Source: CAILZL01 sp035548495 (GTDB lineage: Bacteria > Pseudomonadota > Gammaproteobacteria > Steroidobacterales > Steroidobacteraceae). Taken from it: 64,000 nucleotides of DNA. The notes beneath the pieces were generated by a model, which saw only the letters and a list, made by a program, of their open reading frames with translations, was not told the origin of the DNA and did not search any database. Numbering within the stretch: the stretch's first letter is position 1; each line of letters opens with the position of its first letter. Location of the stretch: assembly GCA_035548495.1 (NCBI GenBank), contig DASZSV010000053.1, positions 1 to 64,000 of the forward strand. Reading direction: 5' to 3'. Positions 9,475-17,159 of this stretch are shown one piece after another. Position numbers and translations under genes: made by a program.

Positions 9475-9512
9475 AATAGTGGCTTATAAGCCTTATGCGT
9501 ATAGCCACTATT
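9475..9512. repeat. Long imperfect hairpin
   Basis: AATAGTGGCT pairs with AGCCACTATT around an 18-nt loop, and the stem extends inward (TATA/TAT) with a one-base bulge. No T-run follows on either strand, so it is not a standard terminator. Integron attC core sites are not evident. Confidence 0.45.
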
Positions 9513-9856
9513 CGGGTCTGTCATTGCCAATAACGTGTTAAAACTTGCTACTGTCTCGATGTATCAGTTCGCTCAGCGTTCATAGACACCTTGAATGCCG
9601 CGAACTCATGAAGCTGCTATGCGAGACATACCAGATGACTTCCAAACGAGCCTCATGGGTTTCCCTAAGATACTATTCGACGCTATCCAGTTGCCGCCGC
9701 TCTCCCCACCAATAGTCGATTGCTACTCCGCCGACAAACAACACCGGATCGACACAACACTAGTAAAGGAGTGTCAGCTTATCGACATCTATCTAGAGAA
9801 CCTCTGATCAATGTCATGTTCGCGAACGCAGGTATCCGGTAAGAGATTGTTTTAAC

Positions 9857-9882
9857 TGGATTCCCGCTTTCGCGGGAATGAC
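9857..9882. repeat. dRS3-like dispersed palindrome
   Basis: TGGATTCCCGC-TTTC-GCGGGAATGAC; the 26 bp at this position are identical to the copy at 1431-1456. Confidence 0.8.
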
Positions 9883-10125
9883 GAAACGCCAATTGGTCAA
9901 GTCTTCCTTTTTTCCCAATACACCTCTTCATGTGACTTGTAAACCGCGCCAGCGCCTTTTGATCACGATCTTCGCGATTGGCCTGTAAGAGGAGCGAGCA
10001 ATTAACCGCGGAACACGGTGGTGTGCTTTGTTGCAACAAATCCCCTTGAACCGTGTTTTGGCTATAGCCTGACTTGAAGACGGGCGTATGTTTTACAGCC
10101 ATTGACTACTGCGCAGGGGAATCAC

Positions 10126-10962
10126 ATGTTCTACAAATCTTTGCTGACGCTGACACTTGTTCTGGCAACCGCCGCCAATGCTTCTGCCAACACTACCCGA
10201 ACCCGTGTTGAAGATTATTCAGTCATGCCCGGCGCGCATGTCAACGTAAAGATAAATGGCGGCCCGATCAACGTAAAAGCAGGTGCTGCGGGAAAAGTTC
10301 ATGTCGAATTGGTGGCCGTGGCGAATGCCAGTTCTGAAAAGGAGCTTGATGAGTTGATCGCCAAAGCGCAACCCATCATCGAACAGAAAGGGCAACAAAT
10401 TCGCGTTGTACTTCACGACGGAGACCACGGCGGCAGTTGGTCATGGTGGCACAGCGATAACGGTGTGCACTTCAGAGTGAATTTGATTGTTCCAACCGCT
10501 GTTGACCTTGATCTGGACACCAGCGGCGGCCCGATCAACGTCGATGGTGAAGTACAAGGGGAAGTTCACGTCCACACGTCGGGTGGACCCATCTCAATCA
10601 CTGGCGCAACCGGCAAGCTCGATCTGGATACTTCCGGTGGCGGCATCACCGTGGATCGTGTGTTGCAGCAACTGCATGCCGATACGTCGGGTGGATCCAT
10701 CCAGATTGGTTATGTCGGACCTGACGTTGTTGATATAAACGCCGATACCTCCGGCGGCAACATCAGCATCGGTCTGGATGCCGCTGGCAACTACGACCTG
10801 GACGCCGATACCAGTGGCGGCAACGTAAGTATCAACGGTCTTTCATTCGATGCCAGCAGGCAGGACCGCACACATGCAGAAGGCAGGATCAATCGCGGTG
10901 GTGCACGCGTGCGCGCAGATACCTCTGGAGGTAATGTTGATATTCATGCGGCGCATCGCTAA
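10126..10962 (+). CDS. DUF4097-family secreted beta-strand repeat protein
   Basis: I chose the ATG at 10126 because AGGGGA lies 7 nt upstream and the protein then begins with a clean signal peptide (MFYKSLLTLTLVLATAANASA). The ~278-residue product is a beta-solenoid-like repeat protein. Seven short turns of the form (D/H)TSGG-x-I/V recur every ~15-25 residues between about residue 135 and the C-terminus, alternating with the strands INVDGEVQ, ISITGATG and ITVDRV. DUF4097 proteins are exported or membrane-associated and of unclear function. It is monocistronic and converges with the pilin-domain gene. Confidence 0.82.
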   Translation: MFYKSLLTLTLVLATAANASANTTRTRVEDYSVMPGAHVNVKINGGPINVKAGAAGKVHVELVAVANASSEKELDELIAKAQPIIEQKGQQIRVVLHDGDHGGSWSWWHSDNGVHFRVNLIVPTAVDLDLDTSGGPINVDGEVQGEVHVHTSGGPISITGATGKLDLDTSGGGITVDRVLQQLHADTSGGSIQIGYVGPDVVDINADTSGGNISIGLDAAGNYDLDADTSGGNVSINGLSFDASRQDRTHAEGRINRGGARVRADTSGGNVDIHAAHR

Positions 10963-10977
10963 GGCAAGACGCTCAAT

Positions 10978-11553
10978 TCATTTCGCACCATAAGCACACG
11001 CTGGAATCAGCTTCGCAATATCAGCAATGTCCGGCGTTGTGCACTTCCATAGTACTTGCATGGCCTTATTCACCAAACCATGTAACCAAACCTGCTGTTG
11101 CTTGCCATTGTCAACAAAGGTCATCCGTATCCTGCCATCGGGCAGTACTGTAATGGCCGACAAGTTATCGGCTTTGTAACTGCCGGGATCGGAAATGCCT
11201 GCCTCCCTGTTTGATGTTGGCCACTTGCCGTAAGTCATGAAGTATTCGGCCACGGCCGTCTTCACACTGCCCGCAGCGTCGAATCCATTAGCAAGATGAG
11301 CAGCCCGTAGTGAAAGTTGTTGCTGACTCTGCTGATGTTGCTCACCGCTTTTTATTCCGTCATTCAGTGCCTGCAGCTGTTCACGCGCTTGTTGCGTGGA
11401 TCGATCCAGCGCCAGCTTGGTTTGCTGAAGTCCTGCATTGCGCGCTTTCAGCTCAACCGCTTGCTGATGATAGAACCATGCGCCGGCGCCAAGAGCAATA
11501 GCAGCGATAATGACGGTGATGGAAGCGGCAGTGACTATACGATTGGATGGCAT
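10978..11553 (-). CDS. Membrane-anchored coiled-coil protein with type IV pilin-like C-terminal domain
   Basis: About 191 residues (a start 15 bp upstream is also possible). One membrane helix (about residues 8-26) is followed by a Gln-rich coiled coil (about 30-80) and a globular domain resembling the head of type IV pilins. The head shows VAEYFMTYGKWPTSNREAG, and the final ~25 residues carry two cysteines in the arrangement W-K-C ... I-P-x-C typical of the pilin disulfide loop. The N-terminus lacks the G/FTLIE prepilin cleavage motif, so it should not assemble as an ordinary pilin. No pilus genes lie nearby. Confidence 0.6.
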   Translation of the reverse strand: MPSNRIVTAASITVIIAAIALGAGAWFYHQQAVELKARNAGLQQTKLALDRSTQQAREQLQALNDGIKSGEQHQQSQQQLSLRAAHLANGFDAAGSVKTAVAEYFMTYGKWPTSNREAGISDPGSYKADNLSAITVLPDGRIRMTFVDNGKQQQVWLHGLVNKAMQVLWKCTTPDIADIAKLIPACAYGAK

Positions 11554-11654
11554 TGACCGAGTTACCATTGAATGCTTTAAGGTTTACTTCGCCGGAAATC
11601 AAGCCTGCAACTCATGAACGTGAATCATTCCGGCCCGTCATACTGCCGCTTCAA

Positions 11655-12065
11655 TCAGCGATCCGCAAATGGATTGGAGATTCGCAACTGGCGGTCAATC
11701 ACTTGTCCATGTTGCAGATCTTCAGAGTACAACGTCCTGCAACCTGCAATCAACGCGGCGGCAACCAGCATTGAATCGTAAAGCGCAAAGCGGTAACGCT
11801 TGATGATGACAAGGCCCCTGTCGTGCGTCTCCACCGTGACCGGTTCCACACGGCATAGCGAACGGATGGTCTCCAGAATTTCCCTCACCTCTGCCAGCGG
11901 CATCTTGAATTTTCTGGTCGCCACTGCCGTAAACTCGTTCAGCACCTGCACGCTGATGACGCCGCGTTTCACAAGCAGCGCTTCAACACGATCAGCTCTA
12001 ACCGCGTCCTTTGACAACAAGTACAACAGAACGCTGGTATCGAAGAAAGAATCAGCGGCGTTCAT
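11655..12065 (-). CDS. PIN-domain toxin (VapC-like ribonuclease)
   Basis: About 136 residues from the ATG at 12065, chosen because PIN domains begin directly with the first acidic motif (SFFDTSVLLYLLSKD). Other PIN acidic positions are visible in LNEFTAVATRK, LYDSMLVAAAL and LYSEDLQHG. PIN toxins are Mg2+-dependent RNases. The start overlaps the end of the antitoxin gene by 14 bp, the typical coupling of toxin-antitoxin pairs. RNA target unknown. All acidic residues appear intact, so the toxin is probably functional. Confidence 0.85.
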   Translation of the reverse strand: MNAADSFFDTSVLLYLLSKDAVRADRVEALLVKRGVISVQVLNEFTAVATRKFKMPLAEVREILETIRSLCRVEPVTVETHDRGLVIIKRYRFALYDSMLVAAALIAGCRTLYSEDLQHGQVIDRQLRISNPFADR

Positions 12066-12285
12066 GCGCCTTGAGCCGGTCGAACTTGAACGAGGCAGGC
12101 ATACGTCCACGATACTTGTGAAGCCGCGCCAGCAGTTCGCGGTTTCCGGGCGCCTTGTTTAGTGCAAACGTCTTTTTTCCGGCCACCTGAATCTCCACCT
12201 GATCGCCTTCTTTGAGCTGCAACGCTTCAATGACTGCCGCAGGAAGGCGAATCGCCAGACTATTGCCCCACTTTGAAACTTGCAT
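12052..12285 (-). CDS. AbrB/MazE-type (SpoVT-AbrB) antitoxin
   Basis: A 77-residue protein starting at the ATG at 12285. The swapped-hairpin AbrB domain is plain (MQVSKWGNSLAIRLPAAVIE, then LKEGDQVEIQV). The basic C-terminal tail (about residues 45-77) probably wraps around and neutralises the PIN toxin encoded next. Antitoxins of this class repress their own operon. A longer frame exists upstream but would run into the phaC 3' end and adds no conserved residues. The pair sits directly behind phaC. Confidence 0.85.
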   Translation of the reverse strand: MQVSKWGNSLAIRLPAAVIEALQLKEGDQVEIQVAGKKTFALNKAPGNRELLARLHKYRGRMPASFKFDRLKAHERR

Positions 12286-12356
12286 GATGGTCACCGCTTG
12301 GATATACAGCGGTGACGAGTATATCAAATACTTGACCCCTCGGAAATCCAGGCTTT

Positions 12357-13490
12357 TTATGTCCGATCCTTCAACCACTGCGCAATTTCAATGGGCACCT
12401 GCTTTGCCTTGCCGCTGACATAAATGCCTATGTGGCCGCCTTCAAAAGCAAATTCCGTGTAGTCCTTTGAACCTGCATATTTCTGCAAACAGGTGGAGGC
12501 CGCAGGCGGCACCAGATGATCCTGCGTGGCGTAGACGTTGAGCACGGGCTGGGTAATGTTCTTGAGAGCGACCCTTTTGCCACCAAGCAGCAATTCATTC
12601 TTGATCAATCTGTTTTGCTGATACAGCCATTGTACAAACTGCCGGAACATGGCGCCCGCTTGCGCGGGACTGTCAAAGATCCACTTTTCCATGCGCATGA
12701 AGTTTTCCAGCTTATGATGATCGTGTGCAATATCAAGCAATGAAACATACTTCTGCGACTGCAAACGGAACGGCATCATGTTGACAAAGGCTGCATTGAG
12801 AAATTCTCCGGAGATATTGCCGGAGGCTGCAACCAGAGCATCAATGTCGATATTTTTCAACCAGCGCGACAGCAGATCATTCTCTGTCTGGAAATCTATC
12901 GGCGCCACCATGGTGATGAGATTCTTCACCAGCTCCGGATGCAATGCAGTGAAGCAGGTGCTCAATGTTCCGCCCTGACATACGCCCAGCAGATTGACTT
13001 GCGATTCGTTGCGCAACTCACACACCTTGTTTACGCAGTTGAGGATGTAACGATTCACATAGTCGGTGAATTCCAGGTAGCGATCAGCACCATCGGGACA
13101 GCCCCAGTCAATCAGGAACACATCCAGCCCTTGTTCCAGCAAACCACGAATCATGGAACGATCCGGTTGCAGGTCCAGCATGTAAGGCCGGTTGACCAGT
13201 GCGTAGACGATCAATACCGCGGGACCAATCGTGTTAGGTGCGCTATTGCGTTGAGCATCACCCCTCACCCCCGGCCCCTCTCCCGCAAGGGGCGAGGAGA
13301 CATCAGAAGCGCGGTTGCTGCGATATCGATACAGCTTCAGCTTGTCCTCTGCGTAAACGGCTTCCTTCGGTGCAGTGCCTACATCAATGTCATGCATGGC
13401 GCCGAGTTGTTGCAATAATTCTTTTGACTGCTGCTGCCACATTGCCGCTTCGGCGCGCAATTTTTCGGGATTGAAATTGAGATCATTCAT
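12357..13490 (-). CDS. phaC: Class III poly(3-hydroxyalkanoate) synthase subunit PhaC, with in-frame repeat insertion
   Basis: 377 residues from the ATG at 13490, which has AAAGGTGA 8 nt upstream (a GTG 12 bp earlier is less likely). It polymerises hydroxyacyl-CoA at the surface of PHA granules. The alpha/beta-hydrolase triad is visible: nucleophile in the lipase-like box GVCQGG (about C171), Asp in TQDHLVPP (about D324) and His in GGHIG (about H353). Class III enzymes usually have ~355 residues. The excess lies at about residues 62-84, where a dispersed genomic repeat is translated as SSPLAGEGPGVRGD between LYRYR and PAVLIVYALVNRPYM. The phaE gene lies just upstream. Confidence 0.9.
   Translation of the reverse strand: MNDLNFNPEKLRAEAAMWQQQSKELLQQLGAMHDIDVGTAPKEAVYAEDKLKLYRYRSNRASDVSSPLAGEGPGVRGDAQRNSAPNTIGPAVLIVYALVNRPYMLDLQPDRSMIRGLLEQGLDVFLIDWGCPDGADRYLEFTDYVNRYILNCVNKVCELRNESQVNLLGVCQGGTLSTCFTALHPELVKNLITMVAPIDFQTENDLLSRWLKNIDIDALVAASGNISGEFLNAAFVNMMPFRLQSQKYVSLLDIAHDHHKLENFMRMEKWIFDSPAQAGAMFRQFVQWLYQQNRLIKNELLLGGKRVALKNITQPVLNVYATQDHLVPPAASTCLQKYAGSKDYTEFAFEGGHIGIYVSGKAKQVPIEIAQWLKDRT
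13261..13301. repeat. phaC: Dispersed GC-rich repeat inside phaC
   Basis: CCCCTCACCCCCGG-CCCCTCTCCCGCAAGGGGCGAGG matches the repeat family found between genes at 49459, 54229 and 55480. Here it is read in frame on the minus strand as part of PhaC. Confidence 0.75.
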
Positions 13491-13506
13491 ATCGCGCTTC
13501 ACCTTT

Positions 13507-13533
13507 CATCATCCCCGTGAAAACGGGAATGAC
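13507..13533. repeat. dRS3-like dispersed palindrome (variant)
   Basis: CATCCCCGTGAAAACGGGAATGAC between phaE and phaC; a diverged copy of the repeat at 1431. Confidence 0.6.
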
Positions 13534-13596
13534 GGCAGGTCTGTCATCTGACCAATCATCATATTCAGCATATAGTGATTTCCCATACCTGCATGT

Positions 13597-14355
13597 TCAC
13601 GACTTATTTTTGTTACGCGTCGATTTCTTTTTAGCGCCAAGCCGTGCTTCCAGCTCCGCGATGCGTTCGCTCATGCTGCGCACTTTCTGATGTAATGAAT
13701 TGAGTTCTGATCGCGTTGGCAGGTCATATTGCTGCAACCAGCGTTCCAGCAAGGCACGTTCTGCAAGTCTTAATTGACTGAGTGCGTTGGTATGCGCCGC
13801 CTGGGCTGTGACAAAGGCTTCCTCCCTGGCCACCGATGCAAAACACTGCTCGCCGCATTCAATCCACAGATCATAGAGCTCGCGCATGGATTGGACTGGG
13901 TTATTCGAGTGTTGCCTGCGTTCGACTTCAATGGGCACTTGTTGCAATGATTGTGCAAGCACATTGACAAACTGTTGCATCAATTGTGTTGCACGGTGTT
14001 GATACTCACCAAGCGCCTTGAGATACGCCTGCCATTCCAGTTGACGTTCGCGTGCAGCGCCAAGCGGAAATGTCTGCATCAGTTCAGCCAGAGGATTTTG
14101 CGCCTCACCCAACGCCGATGACTGTGTACCAGCTTGCATCATGCAAGATTGCAACAGGGTCTGAAAGCTATGCGCCACGTTGAGCGTGGCTGCGGAAGGA
14201 TTGGCTGGATCAAATTGTTGCCGCCATGTTTCCATGCCGGCACGCATGGCATCCACACGCTGCTCCATCGCCGTCGCCTGCCAGCGGCCCAGCCAGCTCT
14301 TTTGTGTTTCGAGCCATGCGTCGATGAAGTTTGGTTTGGAAGAAGTGTTATTCAC
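13597..14355 (-). CDS. phaE: Class III PHA synthase subunit PhaE
   Basis: A 252-residue helical protein that pairs with PhaC to form the active class III synthase. Supporting signs are its position before phaC, the Trp/Gln-rich N-terminal half (FIDAWLETQKSWLGRWQ), a central conserved stretch (MRELYDLWIECGEQCFASV), a C-terminal coiled coil (LHQKVRSMSERIAELEARLG) and a Lys-rich tail. PhaE varies greatly between species, so the call rests partly on the neighbour. The intergenic gap of about 106 bp contains a variant dRS3-like repeat. Confidence 0.85.
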   Translation of the reverse strand: MNNTSSKPNFIDAWLETQKSWLGRWQATAMEQRVDAMRAGMETWRQQFDPANPSAATLNVAHSFQTLLQSCMMQAGTQSSALGEAQNPLAELMQTFPLGAARERQLEWQAYLKALGEYQHRATQLMQQFVNVLAQSLQQVPIEVERRQHSNNPVQSMRELYDLWIECGEQCFASVAREEAFVTAQAAHTNALSQLRLAERALLERWLQQYDLPTRSELNSLHQKVRSMSERIAELEARLGAKKKSTRNKNKS

Positions 14356-14411
14356 AAGTTATTGAACACGGTTAGCTCAAATTCTCCGGCTTGACTTCGT
14401 AGACGCCAGAA

Positions 14412-14517
14412 GTCACTCCCGCTTAAGCGGTTATCCAGCCATTAATTGCTTGAACACATGCGGAACGAAATTAAGATGATTTTAATTCTACTGGATTACC
14501 GCTTATACGGGAATGAC
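14412..14517. repeat. Two inverted dRS3-like copies
   Basis: A degenerate copy (GTCACTCCCGC...GGTTATCCAG, 14412-14438) and a better one in the opposite orientation (TGGATTACCGC...CGGGAATGAC, 14492-14517) lie between the Ada-like gene and phaE. Paired, they could form a larger stem. No gene lies in 14356-14610. Confidence 0.55.
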
Positions 14518-14610
14518 TCATTGCCCCGATTGGCGTTACTAAATCCCTGCATGTGGCTGGCATAAACTTGTTCAAGAGATGTACTGGTTGCGAGCAGAGC
14601 AATCCACACA

Positions 14611-15483
14611 TCATTGAATCGCATTCCTTGCATACTCCCACGACAAAATGACTTTCTTGCGTTCCAGGCCGCCGCTGTAACCGCCCAGTCCGCCATTGGC
14701 ACGCAACACACGATGACACGGGATCAGCCATGGAACAGGATTGGCGCCCACTGCATTGCCGATGGCCCGGGCTGCATTGGGTTGATGCAGTTGCGATGCC
14801 AATTCACCATAGTGGGTAAAGCCGTTTTGTCCCAGCTTGAGCAACGCGCGCCACACCTGCAACTGGAAGTTGGTGCCACGAACTTGCACGCGCAGAGATT
14901 GCACTGGCTGTTGATGCCAGCGCCACAGGCCATGCATGTACCTCATCGCACCTTCGTCATCACGCTGCCATGTTGCCGATGGCCACTGTGCCTTCAAGTG
15001 TTGCATGCGTTGCTCAACGGGCACGCAGTCCACAAAGTCAAGCTGCATCACGCCGCGATCATTCCAGATCAGCGCGCATACGCCAAATGGCGATTCGGCA
15101 ACACCATACTGAAAATGCAATCCTTCGCCGCGTGATTTGAATTCACCGGGTGTAATCGCTTCCAGCGTGATGAACAGATCGTGCAAGCGGCCGGGACCGG
15201 AAAGCCCCGCTTCCAGCGCGGCGCGCATCACCGAATGCGCTTCAGCCAGTGGCTGCTTGGCGGCATCCAGCGTCAGGCGTTGTACAAACTGCTTTGGTGT
15301 AACGCCAGCCCAGCGTGCAAACAGACGATTGAAATGCGCAGGACTGAGATCGACCTGCGACGCAATGGTTTCCAGCGAGGGCTGATCGCGAAAATGCCGG
15401 TGAATATAGACGATGGCCCGCTCAATGCGGGCATAGTCAGCGTCGTTCAACAACGGCGTGTTATCAGTTGCTGCATTATTCAT
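14611..15483 (-). CDS. AraC-type regulator fused to O6-methylguanine-DNA methyltransferase (Ada-like, no N-terminal Cys domain)
   Basis: About 290 residues from the ATG at 15483 (another start lies 36 bp upstream). The N-terminal ~100 residues form an AraC helix-turn-helix (IERAIVYIHRHF, LSPAHFNRLFARWAGVTPKQF). The C-terminal half is an alkyltransferase with the acceptor cysteine in IPCHRVLRANGG. It should remove O6-alkyl groups from guanine by suicidal transfer and may activate repair genes. The Ada phosphotriester (Zn-Cys4) domain is missing, so it cannot sense methylphosphotriesters as E. coli Ada does. It is divergent from glgA. Confidence 0.87.
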   Translation of the reverse strand: MNNAATDNTPLLNDADYARIERAIVYIHRHFRDQPSLETIASQVDLSPAHFNRLFARWAGVTPKQFVQRLTLDAAKQPLAEAHSVMRAALEAGLSGPGRLHDLFITLEAITPGEFKSRGEGLHFQYGVAESPFGVCALIWNDRGVMQLDFVDCVPVEQRMQHLKAQWPSATWQRDDEGAMRYMHGLWRWHQQPVQSLRVQVRGTNFQLQVWRALLKLGQNGFTHYGELASQLHQPNAARAIGNAVGANPVPWLIPCHRVLRANGGLGGYSGGLERKKVILSWEYARNAIQ

Positions 15484-15656
15484 AAGACAAGGATGACGCG
15501 AACAGTCTGCAAAAGCCACCCGAATCTTGCGATGGTTTTGATAGACTTGCGGCCTCGCGAAATACCCATAATGGCAACGCGCTTATTGACCGCTTTTCAG
15601 GAACGCCGCTGCCGTGATTGACAGGTCAGATGGTTTCTAATGATTCAGTATCAAGA

Positions 15657-17102
15657 ATGAAAATAACATTTGTTGCTTCCGAAATTACTCCCTTTGCCAA
15701 AACCGGCGGCTTGGCCGATGTTGCTGCCGCATTGCCACGGGCATTGCATGCACTGGGTCACGAAGTCCGGCTGTTCATGCCGTTTTACGCCAGCATTGCT
15801 GGCAAGCATTACAACATCAAGCCGGTGGATTCCATTCAGCATGTCGGCTTGCTGCTGGGACAACATCATTATGAATTTTCATTGCTGAGCACCCGGCTGC
15901 CGGATTCGACACTGGATGTGTTTCTGGTGGACTGCCCGGCGCTGTATTCGCGTGCTGCCTTGTACACCTACGATGCCGATGAACACCGCCGCTTTCTCTT
16001 GTTGCAACGTGCGGTGCTGGAGTCATGTCAACGCATGCAATTTGCGCCGGACATCATTCATTGCAACGACTGGCACACGGCGCTGCTGCCCTTGATGATC
16101 AGAACCAGTTATGGCTGGGATCGTCTGTTTCAGCGCACTCACTCAGTGTTCAGCATTCACAACATTGGCTACCAGGGTCAGTTCGGTGCGCATACTCTCG
16201 GCGATATCGGCATTGGTGACATCGTTGCGCACATGCATTCACCCGATCTTGCCGCAGGTCATATCAACTGGATGCGTGAAGGCATTCGTCATGCGCACAG
16301 CGTGTGCACCGTGAGCCCGACCTATGCAAAGGAAATCTGCACGCCGGAAGGCGGATACGGTATGGACAATTCGTTGCGTGAACGCACGCGTGGAGTTACG
16401 GGCATATTGAATGGCGTGGATTACGACAGTTGGAATCCCGAAACCGATGATCTTCTGCCCGCGCAATACGGCATGCATTCAATGCAGGGCAAGCAGCAAT
16501 GCAAACAGGCGCTGCTGGCACGCGGCGATCTGCATATAGATATCAACACACCGGTCATCGGGCTGGTATCACGATTGGCTGTGCAAAAAGGCATCGACAT
16601 TCTGATGCCCAGCCTGCCGCAATTGCTGACCACACGCGACTTTGCATTGTGTGTGCTGGGCAGTGGTGAGGCACAGTATGTGGAATTCTTCCGCGGACTG
16701 GCAGCACAGTTTCCGGATCGCGTGTATTTTGTACATGGCTACGACGAACCGCTGGCGCATCTCATTGAAGCAGGCAGCGACATGTTCCTGATGCCATCGC
16801 TGTATGAACCGTGCGGCCTGAATCAAATGTACAGCCTTAAATACGGCACCGTGCCCATTGTGCGCAAGACTGGCGGCCTTGCCGATTCGGTGCAACTATG
16901 GGATGGAGAATCCGGCACCGGCATTGTGTTCGATCACTATGATGCGCCCGCCGTCATCTGGGCAGTAAACACCGCGCTTGATCTGTTCAAGGACAAATCA
17001 ACATGGCATCACATTGTGCGCAATGGCATGGCAGCGAATTTTTCGTGGGAAAAGCAAGCGAAGGAATATGTTGGACTGTATGAAGATACCTTGATGCTTT
17101 GA
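15657..17102 (+). CDS. glgA: Glycogen synthase (ADP-glucose, GT5)
   Basis: 481 residues from the ATG at 15657, the start that puts the family N-terminus MKITFVASEITPFAKTGGLADV first; a longer frame upstream adds 13 unconserved residues. It extends alpha-1,4-glucan chains using ADP-glucose. The KTGGLAD ADP-glucose site and the C-terminal catalytic region PSLYEPCGLNQMYSLKYGT are intact. No other glycogen gene is present nearby, so it seems detached from a glg operon. It is divergent from the Ada-like gene. Confidence 0.95.
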   Translation: MKITFVASEITPFAKTGGLADVAAALPRALHALGHEVRLFMPFYASIAGKHYNIKPVDSIQHVGLLLGQHHYEFSLLSTRLPDSTLDVFLVDCPALYSRAALYTYDADEHRRFLLLQRAVLESCQRMQFAPDIIHCNDWHTALLPLMIRTSYGWDRLFQRTHSVFSIHNIGYQGQFGAHTLGDIGIGDIVAHMHSPDLAAGHINWMREGIRHAHSVCTVSPTYAKEICTPEGGYGMDNSLRERTRGVTGILNGVDYDSWNPETDDLLPAQYGMHSMQGKQQCKQALLARGDLHIDINTPVIGLVSRLAVQKGIDILMPSLPQLLTTRDFALCVLGSGEAQYVEFFRGLAAQFPDRVYFVHGYDEPLAHLIEAGSDMFLMPSLYEPCGLNQMYSLKYGTVPIVRKTGGLADSVQLWDGESGTGIVFDHYDAPAVIWAVNTALDLFKDKSTWHHIVRNGMAANFSWEKQAKEYVGLYEDTLML

Positions 17103-17159
17103 TTGGAACCTGTCTCGGAATTACTGCGCCTGACATTATTGACTTGCAAGGAATGATGA

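Larger units (their letters stand above)
9336..10125. other. Gene-poor stretch of ~790 bp
   Basis: No convincing gene was seen. It holds a 38-nt imperfect hairpin at 9475-9512, a dRS3-like palindrome at 9857-9882 and a 70-codon open frame (9595-9807) without clear coding character. Base use is patchier and more AT-rich than in flanking genes, as in decayed or recently inserted DNA. Confidence 0.5.

Noticed and set aside
9475..9512. An integron attC site
   Set aside because: The hairpin lacks the flanking RYYYAAC/GTTRRRY core sites, and no integrase or cassette array is nearby.
9595..9807. A 70-codon open frame in the gene-poor gap
   Set aside because: No ribosome binding site, signal, domain or codon bias supports it; left as unassigned.
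11655..12285. The toxin-antitoxin pair as part of a mobile defence island
   Set aside because: It is a lone two-gene pair with no transposase, integrase or other defence genes beside it.
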